Source: Straminergon stramineum (lineage: Eukaryota; Streptophyta; Bryopsida; Hypnales; Calliergonaceae). From it: a DNA stretch of 64,000 nucleotides. Each line of letters starts with the position of its first letter. The stretch's first letter is position 1. Location of the stretch: NCBI GenBank assembly GCA_963920665.1, contig OY987273.1:14634501-14698500 (forward strand). The letters run 5' to 3'. The position numbers and the translations under genes are program-made. The notes under the pieces are model-generated. The model saw only the letters and a program-made list of their open reading frames with translations. It did not search any database and was not told the DNA's origin. Of this stretch, positions 12,101 through 24,769 are shown in pieces.

Positions 12101-13688
12101 GGATTCGACTCCCCAATAATGAAGGAGTCCTAGTTATTTCCAACTCTATTTCCCTACCATCCGCATTGGCGACGACCTTCACCTTTGGTCGCTGCTGTAT
12201 GTCTACCTCATATGTATCCAAAAAGGTATTTCCTAGGATGAAGTCCACTCCATCCATGTCACATACGGTGAAGTCTTCCACAAAAGAAAATTCTCCACAC
12301 TTCACCTCCACATCCATCACAATGTGGCTTGTTTGGTGAGGCTTACCCTTGGCAAACCTCACATTGATGGGCTTGCTTGCCTTAGTCTTTTGCAAGCCCA
12401 ACTCCTCCGCCGCTCTTGGACTTATAAACGAGTGGGTTGCCCCTGTATCCAACAAAAATGAAGCATCACGTTGGGCAATGGTCCCTTGGAGAAATAACAA
12501 CCTTGGTTTTATTTTGGTTCTACTTGCCTTAGCCACAAAGCCCCCATGAAGCAAGTGTTTTGTCAAGTGGGTGCGCATGCTTTGAGTACTCACCCGCGGT
12601 TTGGTGCAATCCTTTGCCATGTGGCCCTTCTCACCACAATTGAAGCAAGTCATTTGACTTCCATCTCCTTTTGGCTTGTTGTCACCTTGTGCTTTTCCTT
12701 TAGTAGAACCCCCTTTATTCCCACTTGGTTGTCTTCCATCTTGCCCATGCTTCCGCTTCTGCCAAACGTGTTTCCTTAGTTGGTGCTTCGAATGTGCCTT
12801 AGTAGATTCATGTGTTGAGGCTCCATCTTTGGCCCTCTTGTTGGGACCCTCATCGTCCCCAATCCTCTGCGCAAGCTTCAATAGCTCAACACATGATTAT
12901 GGCAGCTTTGGCATTCGAAACAATGCTCGTTCTACCCAACTTTGGAGTCCATTGAAGAAAATGATCTTCTTCGCCAATTCATCCAACTTCGGGAGTACAC
13001 TTAGTTGTGCGTTGAACTCCCGCACATACCCCCTCAAAGTGCTGGTTTGCTTCTACCGCACTAATGCCATTCCATCACGAAGGTCTTGGTATTCCGGTGT
13101 GAACCGGTTACCTAGTAGTTCCTTGAAACTAGCCCAATCAAGGTTCTCCACCACCTCTCCATTTTCCTCTTTGTATTGGGTCCACCACGTCAAAGCATGA
13201 TCCTTCAAGAAAGTCACCATAATAGTGATCTTGTCCTCTTCAAGTGCACGTTGAGCTTTGAAGTACATCTCCATCTCCACAAGAAAGTCTTTAACTTTAT
13301 GAGCCTTGCCCATCCCTGTGAAAGAAGAGGGCATGTTGGTCTTGTACAACTTGTGTGATGAAGAGCTTGAGCTCCTCTCTTTTAGCTCTTTAATTTCCCC
13401 TTGCATGTCCCGAAGAGTTTTGACAAGTTCCTCAAACATCACATCATGTGACTTCCTTTTCCAACTTCGTGGTACCGTCAAAGGACTAGAGGCGGTATCC
13501 CAATTGTCTTCACTAGCTTCTTAGTTCCCACTATGTTTCATTGTCAAAGGGTTCACTCCTTCCTCCGAAGAGTGCACCCTTTCACCTTATGTTTCGGAGG
13601 CTTCACCATGCTCTGGACCTTGACTACATGTTTGTCGACCTTGTTCAGAAGGCTCAACTTCCCCAACTTTGGTACCCTTTCTAGCCAT
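9108..13688 (-). pseudogene. gag-pol: gag-pol polyprotein of the chromovirus, one frame with seven premature stops
   Basis: The frame runs from ATG at 13688 to TGA at 9108-9110 (1527 codons) without a single frameshift. Premature stops lie at 13587 (TAA), 13521 (TAA), 13053 (TAG), 12897 (TAA), 11970 (TGA), 10233 (TGA) and 10041 (TGA). Approximate domains in order: Gag (residues 70-220); CCHC zinc knuckle CFNCGEKGHMAKDC (about 346); protease LLDTGATHSFIS (about 411); reverse transcriptase with VMPFGL and YIDD (about 758); RNase H VHTDASD (about 903); integrase zinc-binding region, where the usual GH is RY; catalytic core with SMDFITSLP, SDRDPKF and HPQTAGQTERVN; C-terminal chromodomain EYLVKWRGYHEKEATW (about 1484). 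In the family, single-frame Gag-Pol is processed by its own protease. Here translation would stop within Gag. Confidence 0.92.
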
Positions 13689-13715
13689 GCCTTCTAAACT
13701 CCGTCGCACTACATA

Positions 13716-13732
13716 GCCCTGCTCTGATACTA
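13716..13732 (-). promoter_or_regulatory. Primer-binding site, initiator Met-tRNA type
   Basis: Immediately inside the 5' LTR the minus strand reads TAGTATCAGAGCAGGGC. It matches the plant initiator-Met primer site TGGTATCAGAGC except for one G-to-A change. The distance to the LTR edge (about 2 nt) is typical. Confidence 0.85.
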
Positions 13733-13734
13733 AG

Positions 13735-15022
13735 TGTCGCACCCCTTAGTGACACTTACCACCCTAAGCTCACTTTCCAAGCACTTAACACTTTAGTGCC
13801 ACCAAGGTTCATGTTCTCCTAACACTGCACATGCTACGCACCCACAATGTTAGGTTCCAACACAAGTCACGGGGTTCCCCATTCCTCCGTGACTCCCAAT
13901 CCTTTCCTTCCAACACTTAATTCCCACAAGACACCGGGCATGTCATTTAATGACATGGGGCGGAACTTCCATTGATGTCCAAGCACTCGATGGAGGCACT
14001 ACTCCCCACCGGTGCTAACTGCCCTTGCATGGGACCCAACTCCCCACTAGGCCCAATCCAACTCACTAATCGGGACTCACCAACCGGGACTCACACCATG
14101 GCCTAGTGTGGAGTGGGACACCACCCAACCGGTATCAAGGAGTGCACAAGCACTCCACAGTAACACACAAGTGGTGGTGAGGCTCCAACACTAACCTCAC
14201 CACCCGGAGCCACTTAGGCTCACCATGGCACCATCCGGGAGTGAGGAGGGAGACCACCCCTCCTCATAGTACCCTCTACAGGATTCGGCAACCCCCCCCC
14301 CATATTAGAGGTCATCGGGAACCCCCAAGATGCACCCCATCTTGGAAGACCACCCATTTCTAAGTGGTATCCCCAAACCAGACCCCCAAAGACCTCCCGA
14401 TCTTCCCATCGGGTTAACTTTTAGCACAAAGCTCCAAATCCCAAGTGCGAGCCCATTTTCGTAATCTAAATTTTCCGTATATCACCGTGAACTATTCACT
14501 TTCTCCAATACGACAAGTATTGAGGAAGTTATGGCCCTCCAAAGGTACGAGTCCCCCGTGAGGTGTAGTTCTCCGGGACTCCACCCTCTTTGGATGCCCA
14601 TAACTCTTAGCTCACAGCTTATCTCTTCATGAGACTTATCATTCTAGAAAGCTTGTCTCCTTAGCTTTTCAATGATATGCGGCATGCCCTATTTGGCTCC
14701 AAGGAACCCTCCCAAAGCTTGTTTCCCACGTCCCTATGCCTCGGGACGCGGTCGGGACGCTGCCAACTTTGAGGAGCCGTATATTTTGACTCCCAACTCG
14801 GATTCTCACGTTCTTTGGACCCATGGACGCGTCTTCTCACAAGCTTTCCAAGCATGTGAGACACGCCCCCAAATTCGTCCAGATCATAACGCTACATTGC
14901 TCTGATCACTCGGGACCCTTAGTCCCCCTCACCTCATCTCTTGCAAGGCTTAGGGAGTCACCCCCAACGTCCCCCTTGCTCACCAAGGTGGCCGGGCACG
15001 CTTCTTGATGAGGGTTGTGACA
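13735..15022 (-). repeat. 5' LTR of the chromovirus
   Basis: It matches 6930-8219. In element orientation it starts TGTCACAACCCTCATCAAG at 15022 and ends ...GGGGTGCGACA at 13735. Its outer edge lies only about 20 nt from the proposed exon start at 15044. Confidence 0.88.
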
Positions 15023-15043
15023 CAAATAGAAGGCAAAACTTAG

Positions 15044-16958
15044 AACGAGATGAAGAAGAAGGCAATACTCACCCAACTTACAGAGGACGTCATCACTTAT
15101 GGGGCACAAATCATTGTCCTTGGTGATGATGACTTGGAGAAGATTGAGGATTTAATCCTCAACATTTCTATTGAAGATCTTGTGGAGGACATGGAAAGTG
15201 AAACACTGACTTAGTATAGAGAGGTTACAGATTTCTTACAGAAGGTCATATTCTTTGATTTGTAATTTCAAATTAATATATCAGATAAAATTTATAAATA
15301 TTTGATGGGTTGATAATTGATTATTTGAATTTCTCTATGTTTGCAGTTGTCAGTAGGAAAGCCTCACATGTATTATGGTGTACCAAATGCTAGGCCAAGA
15401 GTGGACCTCGTCTTTTTTGATTGCCCCGAGAACTTGCCCATGCCGGGGGTGTCTTCTCCACCAACAAAGGTATTGGAATGGAACACAAATGAGCTGGATG
15501 AGGGTCTTGAATTGGCATTTCGTTTTGTATACAAACATTTGCAAGACCATGGTTGCATGATTGTATTTTATTCATGGAGCATAGGAGCAAAGAGCACTAT
15601 TGTAGGATTGTGTGAGACTTATTGAATGGTGAAGAAAAAAGAGTGGATGGGCATGAACAATCTACACTTGACCTCGGCATTGAGCCTTAATACTACGGTA
15701 ATTTTTCTTCTTTGGTTCTTGAAGCTTTCAATGCCATTCGCTAATACATAAGGTTTTATTCATTTCTAATGTATCATTTGTTTTGATGATTGCAAATGCA
15801 ATGATTTGGAATTAGCCTCTTGGCCAAGGACTTTGTTAAAAAAGAGAAATCCAATTTTTCTTTCAAACGTACATCCATGATGAAGAATGCAGGTGTGGAT
15901 ATTAGACGGGACAACATGTTGATGAACTATACCAAGGAAGATGACTTGGCAATGAATGGTGGAAAGCAATGGCAAGGGGCTAGTGAAAAGGACCCCCGAT
16001 TTTTCCAACTCCTCATTGAAGCTACAATTGTCAAAGGAGATTTAGTTGTGGACTGCACCGCATCTATAAGTGACTATTCCATTTCATTGATGTCCATTGC
16101 AATAGTAATTTTCAAAATTAATTTAATTTATATATTATATTTTGTGGACTTCAAGTGCATCAATTACTGCTTGTTGTGGCATGGGCCACCATATTGTGGC
16201 TTTGGTGAACTTAGACATTTATGATTCCCTCCTCAAACCCATGAAGAAGCCTACTCAAGATGTGGTGAAGGGACCACCTAAACCACTGGTAGTTCAAGCA
16301 TCACAAGATCTCAATGAAATGCCCGTGGTGCCTCGAAAATTTACTCGAAAGGGAAAATTTAGTAAGTAAGTTTTCATTTTTATGATTTTTCTTTGCTCGC
16401 AAAATTTTATGTTGTAAAAATCTAACAATTGTATCATATTTATTTGCAGCTATCAAGGATTGATGTCCTCATATGCAATGATGCTGAAACAAAGTCCTCT
16501 CTTCAGTCCAGGAAAGACTTTTGATCTTCCAATCTATGCTAAGCATATTGCATCAGCCTTTGCGGATTTTAGTTGCTCTAAACCAAAACGTTGTCAAGAT
16601 AAGTATGCTCTAAATGTTTTAGAGTTTAAAGATGGATCAACATCGGAGGGTAGAGAGACTTCAGAATCATCTCACTACAAGAAAATGGGGATATAAACGA
16701 CTTGACTACAATGATTGCACCGACAACAATGACTGCAAAATGACTATTTGTAGTCATTTTGAAGTCATTTTGCAGTCATTGTTGTTAGTGCAGTCATTGT
16801 TGTTAGTGCAGTCATTGTTGTCAGTGCAGTCATTGTAGTCAAGTCGTTTATACGCCCATTTTCTTGTATTGTCTAGCAATGAGGATTCTATGACAGAGTC
16901 CACTACGACTTAGACTCATGAAATTGACATATCTTATGAGTCAAACTATTGTGTTTGA
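15044..16958 (+). pseudogene. 3' exons: beta-class amino-methyltransferase-like domain
   Basis: Exon 15044-15244 starts after CTTAG, in the phase demanded by the donor at 4358. Exon 15347-15697 follows a clean TTGCAG and carries RVDLVFFDCPEN, placed like motif IV (usual D/N-P-P-Y/F/W), then a helix-strand region like motif V/VI. Later exons carry KGDLVVDCTASI followed, after an 85-nt intron, by ASITACCGMGHHIVAL. That is placed like motif I plus the acidic loop. Motif IV before motif I is the beta-class order. The catalytic signatures are degenerate (DCPE, DCTASI), so an active enzyme is doubtful. Exon 16450-16958 encodes a Ser/Thr/Glu-rich tail ending in TGA at 16956. Confidence 0.5.
16673..16871. 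mobile_element. CACTA-type miniature element (199 bp) inside the last exon, TCT target duplication
   Basis: It begins CACTACAAGAAAATGGG and ends with the inverse of CAATACAAGAAAATGGG, and the arms match for about 43 bp. TCT flanks both sides (16670-16672 and 16872-16874), the 3-bp duplication expected of CACTA elements. Inside are near-identical short repeats of the type GTCATTGTTGTTAGTGCA. If the element and one TCT are mentally removed, the host frame continues from the ...ESS codons into SNEDSMTES and reaches a TGA at 16956. The element therefore interrupts a coding exon. Confidence 0.85.
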
Positions 16959-19900
16959 TTTTCATTATGATTGGATTTGTGAGTTTTATGGCTACATATG
17001 GGGTGTTATTTATTTTCCTTTAGCTTTTCAAATTGCATGATTTCATTCAAAATTGAGTACCATTGCTTGTTGTAGAGAAGATTTATAAAAAAAATTCTAA
17101 ACTAACTTCAATCTTGAAAAAATGAATGCACATTTCTTGAAAATCACAGTTGCCTTAATTCACAATCATAGGTACCTCGTTCATTTTTCTGAAAATAAAA
17201 AATTCACGCTCACAAGTTTACATACTAGCAACCCTGGTCCCTACAATCCTAAACAAACAATGCACTATGATTGTGAGGCAACTAGCCAGACTTTCATCGC
17301 AAATTAGATCATAATTTTGTTTCAACTTACATAAACTGCAAGGGTGTGCTTCACCACTCTCTTAATGCGTGTTCCAGTCCTCTCTTTAGGAGCGCTCTAA
17401 TCCTATCTTTACGCAAGCTCAACCTTTCTTTCCACCCAAACTCTTCACTATCTAAGGCCACCCCCTGCACACCTTCTCCATGCAAGTCTTCCGTTCGAAG
17501 TCTACGCACCTTGCAACGTAGTTAGAAACGCAACCCCTCCTCCAAAATCTTCAAATCATTTTTAAACCACCATCACCTTCTCTAGGAGGTAGCCTATTCA
17601 CAATTCAAAAAACCTCTTCAAGCACTCAAACACTAAAAATATAACAAGGAAACTCAAATTCCTACAAAGTGAAGTTCGGAAACCTAAGAGTGGACAAGCA
17701 CAAGTCACGCACCCATACCCAATCCAATTGAGAGAAACAAACAATCCCAAGAAACAACCAATCATGAGAAATAAACAATCTTGAGAATAAGAGCAATGAC
17801 AATCAAGCTGAAGGAAAATAGGAAGGAGAGGAGAAAGCCATCGGGGGAGAGACAGGGTCAATTGGAGTTGACGTCCTAGTCTTCCATCATGATAGCACCA
17901 CCGTAGCTCATAATGACGGATGATGAACTCAAGGTAAGCGTCAACTTAAGGTAAGTGTTCTTATTACTTGGGATTAGTGAATGTGATTACTCAAGTTTTT
18001 ATTTATCCCTTTACCCACTAAATTTGCAAATTCATCTCCCGAAATTCAAAATTTGAGAAAATTAATTCAATATGAAGTTTCACCCGGAAGCACATGTTGG
18101 AATTGATATACAAATAAAACTTGTAGATTTTGATTTATATCTTCCATCTCTATAATTAGATTCACCAATGCTATCATCCATATTTTTTTATAATTTGAAA
18201 GAAAAATCCTGAAAATCCTTCTAAATTCAATTACAAAAACAATAATATCATTTTTTTAGTAAAATTTGTTGGAATGGATTTATAATGAATTTCTCTTCAC
18301 ATGGTGATTTATTTTTTAAAATTTCAATGTTCTTAAAATCCATGACCTCATTTTGGCAAATCCAATTTTGAATTTCAGTCAATGCAATTTGACCACTTGA
18401 CATACTTGTACATTGTAAATTTATAAAAACATGTATTGTACTCTAGTAAAACCAAATCCAACCCTTATATAGGATAACTTCATATAATTTAAGTATCTCC
18501 ATAAATTAGAATATTAATTTTCATCCAAGCATTTACAAGGATAAAATTTGAGTTCTAATTTGTTCATCGTCCAAAATATGGACGTCCAAGTGCTTACGGG
18601 TTAATTTGTTATGCATTTCAAAACCTGGTCTTCAAGCTTGCTAGTGTAAATATTTTGAATTGCTCAAATTAATCACTTAGCAGATCCAAGCCTTTTCTCC
18701 ATCAAAACTCTCATAATTGCCACATCTATAACAAGAGCAAAAAACTTGAAAAATTGTTTTGTTTTGCATATCAAACCATAGGATTATGCACTAGACTAGA
18801 ATGAGAATATATGATTGGAAGAAATTTCATAAACTTTGACAACATTGATTACAAGATATTTACATCCAAAGTGAAGGAAATAATTTTTTTGCAACTTAGC
18901 ATTTATGTGACTAGATTTTATGGCTTTCAATCTTCTTGATTTAAAATTTTTGTATTATTCATTTTCATTTTCTAGGTTTCTTATATCGAATACTTCAATT
19001 GAGAATCTAGGAAAAAAATTCACAAAAAAACAATTATTTTCTACTTTACTCATTAAAAAATTATTATTAATAAGTAGTAGTAGGTTCAAGTTTGAATGAA
19101 TAACTAAATCATTCATAGATCTAAGATGAAATTGAAATACAATGAATCCACTAGTGTAATTTTTCTAATAAGCAAACATAACCCTCTCTAACAATTTTTT
19201 TGGAAAACGAATCCTATAAGTTATTTTTAAGAAGATGCTTAGATTGCCAGAAAAACTAAGATTGTCGATAACTTTCTCATCACTAGTGTAAATGGAATGA
19301 ATCAATGCTTCAAATGTAGAGAAAAAAGTTATGCTTTAGGAAAAAAAAATTTAATTATTTAGACACTTTATGATTTTTTTGAGTTGTTTGCCGATCTTTG
19401 TTTCTGGCTTATTGTTCCATAACTTTTTCCCCCAAGCATCGATTGAAATAAAAACTATATATCTACAAAGTTCTCACAAAATCATACTTCCTCAAAAAAA
19501 TCCAAAAATTTCCCTAAGAATTAAAGTCATATGAACCTAACTAGGCCCAAATTGTCCTCCAAGGGAACAAACATCCTTTAGAGGTTAAATACCTTGCCTA
19601 ATTGAAGTCATTCAAGTATTGTCTCTTAAAACAGTGAAGGCAATTGACATTATATTTTTTGGGCAAAGTGTGAAATGGTTATGAATTTGTACAGTAGTAA
19701 ACCATCTTTCATGGCCAAAAAGACTCTCTTTAGTCCTCAAAAACCACCCCAAACTATATCCATTGTGCTCCATCAGCATTCTCAGAAGAACGAGTTTGAG
19801 TAGTTATAGAACTAATTATGCTCATACTAGTCGGAGCCCTAAACTTCTTATTAATGTATTGGACATGTTTTAAATTTTGTAGGGTGTTTGTAAAGAGGTT

Positions 19901-22900
19901 GGCAAAACAATCTCCAATTCTGTTCACTTCAAGGTTTAGGATTTGATACATATTGCTTGCAAGTAATAATTTATTTAGTGGTTATTTTGCAATTTAAAAG
20001 AAGTGCTTAATATGGAATTTATTAATTGAATTTCGATCATAAGTACTTTTGGAATTATGCATTTTAATTTGGTAAGAATTTTTATTTAAAAAAAATATAG
20101 TAGTCTTCATGATTGATAATGAAGGATAGTCAAATAGATATTGGTTATTTATAAATATGGTGTAGTTTGATCTACAATCCACCCAAAGTGGCAACATTCC
20201 ATTCAAAACACATGAAATGCATTATAATTATCATTTTTATAGAAAATAGAGAGAAAGATTCACAAACTCATTCATGTGCTTCTAGAATTTATCATAGCTC
20301 TAAAATCATGAATCTACTACATTTATCGTTAGACAATTAAGCTTGCTATAAATGAGAATCTATGGCAATAGAACTGCCATTTTGTTATGCCATGGCCTTG
20401 GATAGCATCCACAATACATTTATTTGGTTGCTTGGACACTTAACAAATCAAGCTTCAATTTCATTTAGGGTTACTTTACGGTTAGACACATATTGTGTAC
20501 AAGTGACATGATTAATATATTTGATCAATCTCCAATTCCCTTTATAGTTGTAGGTTTGAAGTGAATTCTTTAGGATTTTCTTCAATAGTAGTTACTCTTA
20601 CAATAAGAAGTGCTTCTTGAATTCACTAATATGTGAAATGCCTATTTTTTTTTATCTTAAATGCTTGTATACCAATTTCATGCTCCTTTACCCTATCAAC
20701 CTTGAATACTATTGGAACTAAAATTTGTCAAATATGGGCATATTAATTATTAAGGGGATTTATTTAAAACAATCATTTCAGATAGTCTTACACAATCTTG
20801 GAAGTTCTATAATCAGAGGATAATTACCAAAATGAATATATCTCAATGGATAGCTTTAATTCTAAACTTCATCTACAATCACAAGTCATAAAATTGCTAT
20901 ATTTAACTAAACATGGCATTGAACTTTTTTGTTGTTCTTCAATGAAATATGGCATGATGATGCTTTTTCAAGCTTGCAAACATAATTCAATCATGATGAA
21001 AGGGCACAATTACAAGTTTCATACTTTAGTTAGATTGAAATTATGAATTATAAACACAATTTATGCATTAAGAGAGGTGGGAGCTATGGTGAGGCCCATG
21101 AAAGAAAGGTCAATGAAGAATCCTAAATTCTAAAACCTCGAAAGAATGAAAAAAAAATGAAAACTTACATTCAAAAATTGTCATGAAGAGAACCCAACAA
21201 ATTCCAAGGCCTAAACAACAAAATTTTTTGAGGGAAGACACTAAGGTTCATAAGAAAAGAAATTTGTCTTTCTCCTTCTCACATTATTTTAGGGGGTAAG
21301 ACACTTTGGTTGGTGTAAATTTCTTTCCCAAACTTTTGTTTTGGGGGAAGATACTTTTAGAGGGATTTAGGATATACTTGTGAGATCGAGGTTCACCATA
21401 GACATTTTTATAAGAAAAAATGATATTATTGGGTTTTTTGCTATAAAATTATCACCATTGGAAATCCCAATTTTTAAATTTTTTCAAAAGTGGAAGGATT
21501 AGCATATTTGTTTTTATCATTCATTAACTAACACCTAGTACATTGGAATTTCCTAAAAAATATATATGTCAATTTATTTGACAACCTTTTTTTTTATGCT
21601 TTGAAATCAATCCATCTTTTAACATATTGAAAGAGACTAAAGTATACCTCGTACTAGGATATATTTTTTTTCCTCAAATTGTTGAAAGATAGAACCTCCT
21701 TTCAAATTTGGAAGTACTAAGGAAACCTACATTTTGAACTTCAACCAACTTACCTAATTTTGGAAATTATCAATGGACATATAATATTATAATGCAATCT
21801 AAAATGATCCTACTGATCCTATTGCTAGATTCCCTACAATATAAATATTTATGTAGTGAACATTTGACCTTCCATGCAGGACAAATATAGAATTTATGTT
21901 TTCCATGGTTTACGACTAACCAGTTGGGATTTTAGGGTGTATGTTTGGGAGACAATGATGTATCAGTTGATGTTGTGTATAATTGTTACATGTGTGAAGT
22001 TTCTATATTGATATTTGGACAATGAACGACTTTGAGTACGTATAAATGGTCATTTATTTACCATAGTGAATGTCTATCCATTTCATTGAATGTGTCAAAT
22101 GACTTTACCTTTTAAATGAAATGAAGTTGGATTTCATGAAATATAGTTTTAATTGCCTACACTTATAATGTTTGAAGGAAAAAATATCATTATAAACAAA
22201 AAATTTCAAAAAAAATTCATGAAAATCAATTTGAAAGTTGACAAAAATGGTTTTGTCTTGTGCACTTAGTTACCTCTACAGGTAGCATTTGGAATATTAA
22301 AAACTTAATTACTTGGAAACAACTTACATTTAGAGGTACAATACATGAAATATTTAATTTTGTGAATACAAATTTAGTAAATTTTGCACTATGATTCTTG
22401 CCCATCACAAAATTTAGCAATTCTTCTCATCATTCTTTATCAATAGATACAAAAAAATTTGACAATTACATTTTAAAAAATCATTAGTAACATACATCTT
22501 CATTTTGGTCTCTTGAGGTATAAGAATATTTTTTCATTCTAGGGTCACTTGATCAAAATGAACAAAGTAGACAAACTTTGGAGGGTATAGACTAGAATTA
22601 CCTAATTAATGTATCCAAAAAGTGATACCATAAGCTGACCATTTCCCCTTCCAATGCTTTTACCAAATGTCATGACTATTTGTAGAAATCTCCTGACGCT
22701 TATGTTCATCTCTAGATGATTGCATACATCTCTAGATGTTTGCATAAATTTCCTTCTGCTTTAGTTGGCGACCTCTAAATCTTCTAGTTCGATGTGTTCA
22801 TGTTTTGGATACAGAAGAAGGTATTCAAGCAATAAATTATTGAGATTCTTGACAAATCTTGCGCTATTTCTTGTAGATTGAATTTTGTGATGAGTTTATT

Positions 22901-24769
22901 ATCTAAATAATATGTGAATTTGTAGTCATCCAAATTTAGTTTGAAATAACAAATCTCTTTTTTAAAACAACTATTTATGCATTCACTTGAATGGACATTA
23001 TTTTCAGATATATACTATTTAACATGAAATGAAAGGAGTGAAAGAAGTCACTTGAATTTGAAGTCATACTTCTAGATAATGATTACCACATTCATTGGTA
23101 TTATTGATGTGTATGGTTTAGTTTTTATGTAGGGACTAAGGTTGAGGGGGCAATGTATGGTTCATTCGGTACATTGTCACCTTTGGAAGTATCTACAAAT
23201 ATTCATAACCTTGTTATAAGTATAACTTCATAAAGTTATAGTAGATGAAATTCTAAATAACTATGGAGATCCAGTATTTGTAAATCCCTTGACTCCAAAA
23301 AATTATTTATGTTTGTTAGTGGATCAATATTCATGTCCTTGCTACGTATGTAACTTCATAAAGTGTTTGTTGATGAAATTCTAAATTACTATAGAGATCC
23401 TTTAGTGTTGGTAAACTTGATTCTTGTAAATCCTTGGGCTAAGAGAAATAGTTTATGTCTACGTGCAATGTACGTATGTATGAGTATTTGCAAAATACAA
23501 AATTTGGTTGACTTCTATCACGTGGCTGATAACCTCATTTATTTATTTCCACAAGATATTATACAAACTAAAACCAACACCAAATTAGGCATTTTTGCAC
23601 TTGGCGAAGTGCATTGACCGTATGTACTACTATTCACTTAAACATTGTTTTCACAAAAATTGGACCCCCCCAACTATTTCAAAAACAATTCCCTCGCATT
23701 TATTGTGTTTTACTTCAATTGTGCATGCAATTCTTAGAAAGGGATGCACTTTTCAATACTTTTAAGTACAACAAGTAAGAATGTGTGCTTCATTCATCTC
23801 CATTACTCTTACTATTTATTTATTTTAGTCACCAAGCACCATATACTAAGATTCTCTTGATATCATATTCTTTTTGTACCAATATCACTTAAAAAGCAAA
23901 AAATCACTTCAATCATTGAAAAATTTATTTAGAAAATTGAAATGAGTTCAAAGGAATATATACTACCTTCTCATTTTTTATTTACAATCCAAACAACACA
24001 AAAAAATAACACTCCGAAATCTCCAAACATTTTGCCTAGAAAATAAGAACTTTTGTATTTCTACACACCATTCACTTCCGTCACATGTACTACTATTAAA
24101 TATTCAAGGACTATTGTGTTGCATCAGAAGTCTCCAATACTCGTGCAGATGACTATGTCAAGTCTTTTGCTTCCCCTCCACCAATTGCCTCAATTTCTTT
24201 AACTATACCTGGTCCATATGAGGCTTTTCCATTGCAAAGGTGGAGAAACCCTCTAGAGTGGACTAGTAGGGAGTGTATAGGACACCTACCTAAATTACCT
24301 TCCAAGCAATGGACTCCAACAATGAGATTTATGGGTGAATTTTGACCTAAGTAACTCTAGGTAAAAAGGGGGCAACTCATCTCACTTCACCAAATACACC
24401 CGCTAACAACCCACTATCATTCAATTAAGCACTCAAATAGATTATAACAACTTTGTATGCCAACATCTACCTCAAATGTGCCATTTGGGGCTCAAAATGG
24501 CCTAAATGTGATTCTAAGTACTAATCACAACACATCACATCTCACCCAAACCTTAAAAATTGAGATTCACATTTATGCAATTGCAATCACACCAACCATC
24601 CTCACTCAGCAACCATTACACTTACAACATCTTCTTAGCAAGGTGCAATGAAAATTGCAATGATTCAATTAAAATTGTGAAAAATTACACAAATAACCTC
24701 AAATTTTGCCTCCTCCAAGGAGCAGCAGACCCTCTTCCACAAAAACAGCCACCATTTTCTTGTCCCTCC

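Larger units (their letters stand above)
6930..15022 (-). mobile_element. Ty3/gypsy chromovirus, complete but inactivated (8.1 kb)
   Basis: Two LTRs of about 1.29 kb (6930-8219 and 13735-15022), bounded by TGT...ACA, flank a primer-binding site, one gag-pol frame and a polypurine tract, all read on the minus strand. The integrase ends in a chromodomain, the mark of chromoviruses. These often insert in heterochromatin through that domain. The LTRs are visibly diverged (roughly four bases in five matching where I aligned them), so the insertion is old. The 5-bp flanks, CCAGG on the left and CAAAT on the right, do not match. The element occupies the long intron of the ParB/methyltransferase-like gene, next to truncated copy C. 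Confidence 0.9.
2743..16958 (+). pseudogene. Broken intron-containing gene: ParB-like plus DNA-methyltransferase-like protein
   Basis: Gene-level entry. Proposed exons: 2743-about 3018, 3399-4063, 4184-4358, 15044-15244, 15347-15697, 15796-16069, 16155-16365 and 16450-16958, the last minus a CACTA insertion. From 3399 onward the exon lengths sum to 2184 nt, exactly 728 codons with one terminal TGA, and every intron phase agrees; this is the strongest support for the model. Intron 4359-15043 is swollen by nested mobile elements. About ten premature stops remain in frame (TAA 3570, TGA 3816, TGA 3897, TAG 3939, TAG 4200, TAA 4299, TAG 15212, TGA 15623, TGA 15802, TAG 16911), so it is probably a pseudogene unless the stops are bypassed. 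The domain reading is inference from motifs: ParB/sulfiredoxin-like motif first, methyltransferase-like motifs later. Confidence 0.55.

Noticed and set aside
17598..17861. 87-codon minus-strand frame with membrane-like composition
   Set aside because: The hydrophobicity comes from reading an A-rich strand backwards. There is no start context, motif or homologous copy in the window.
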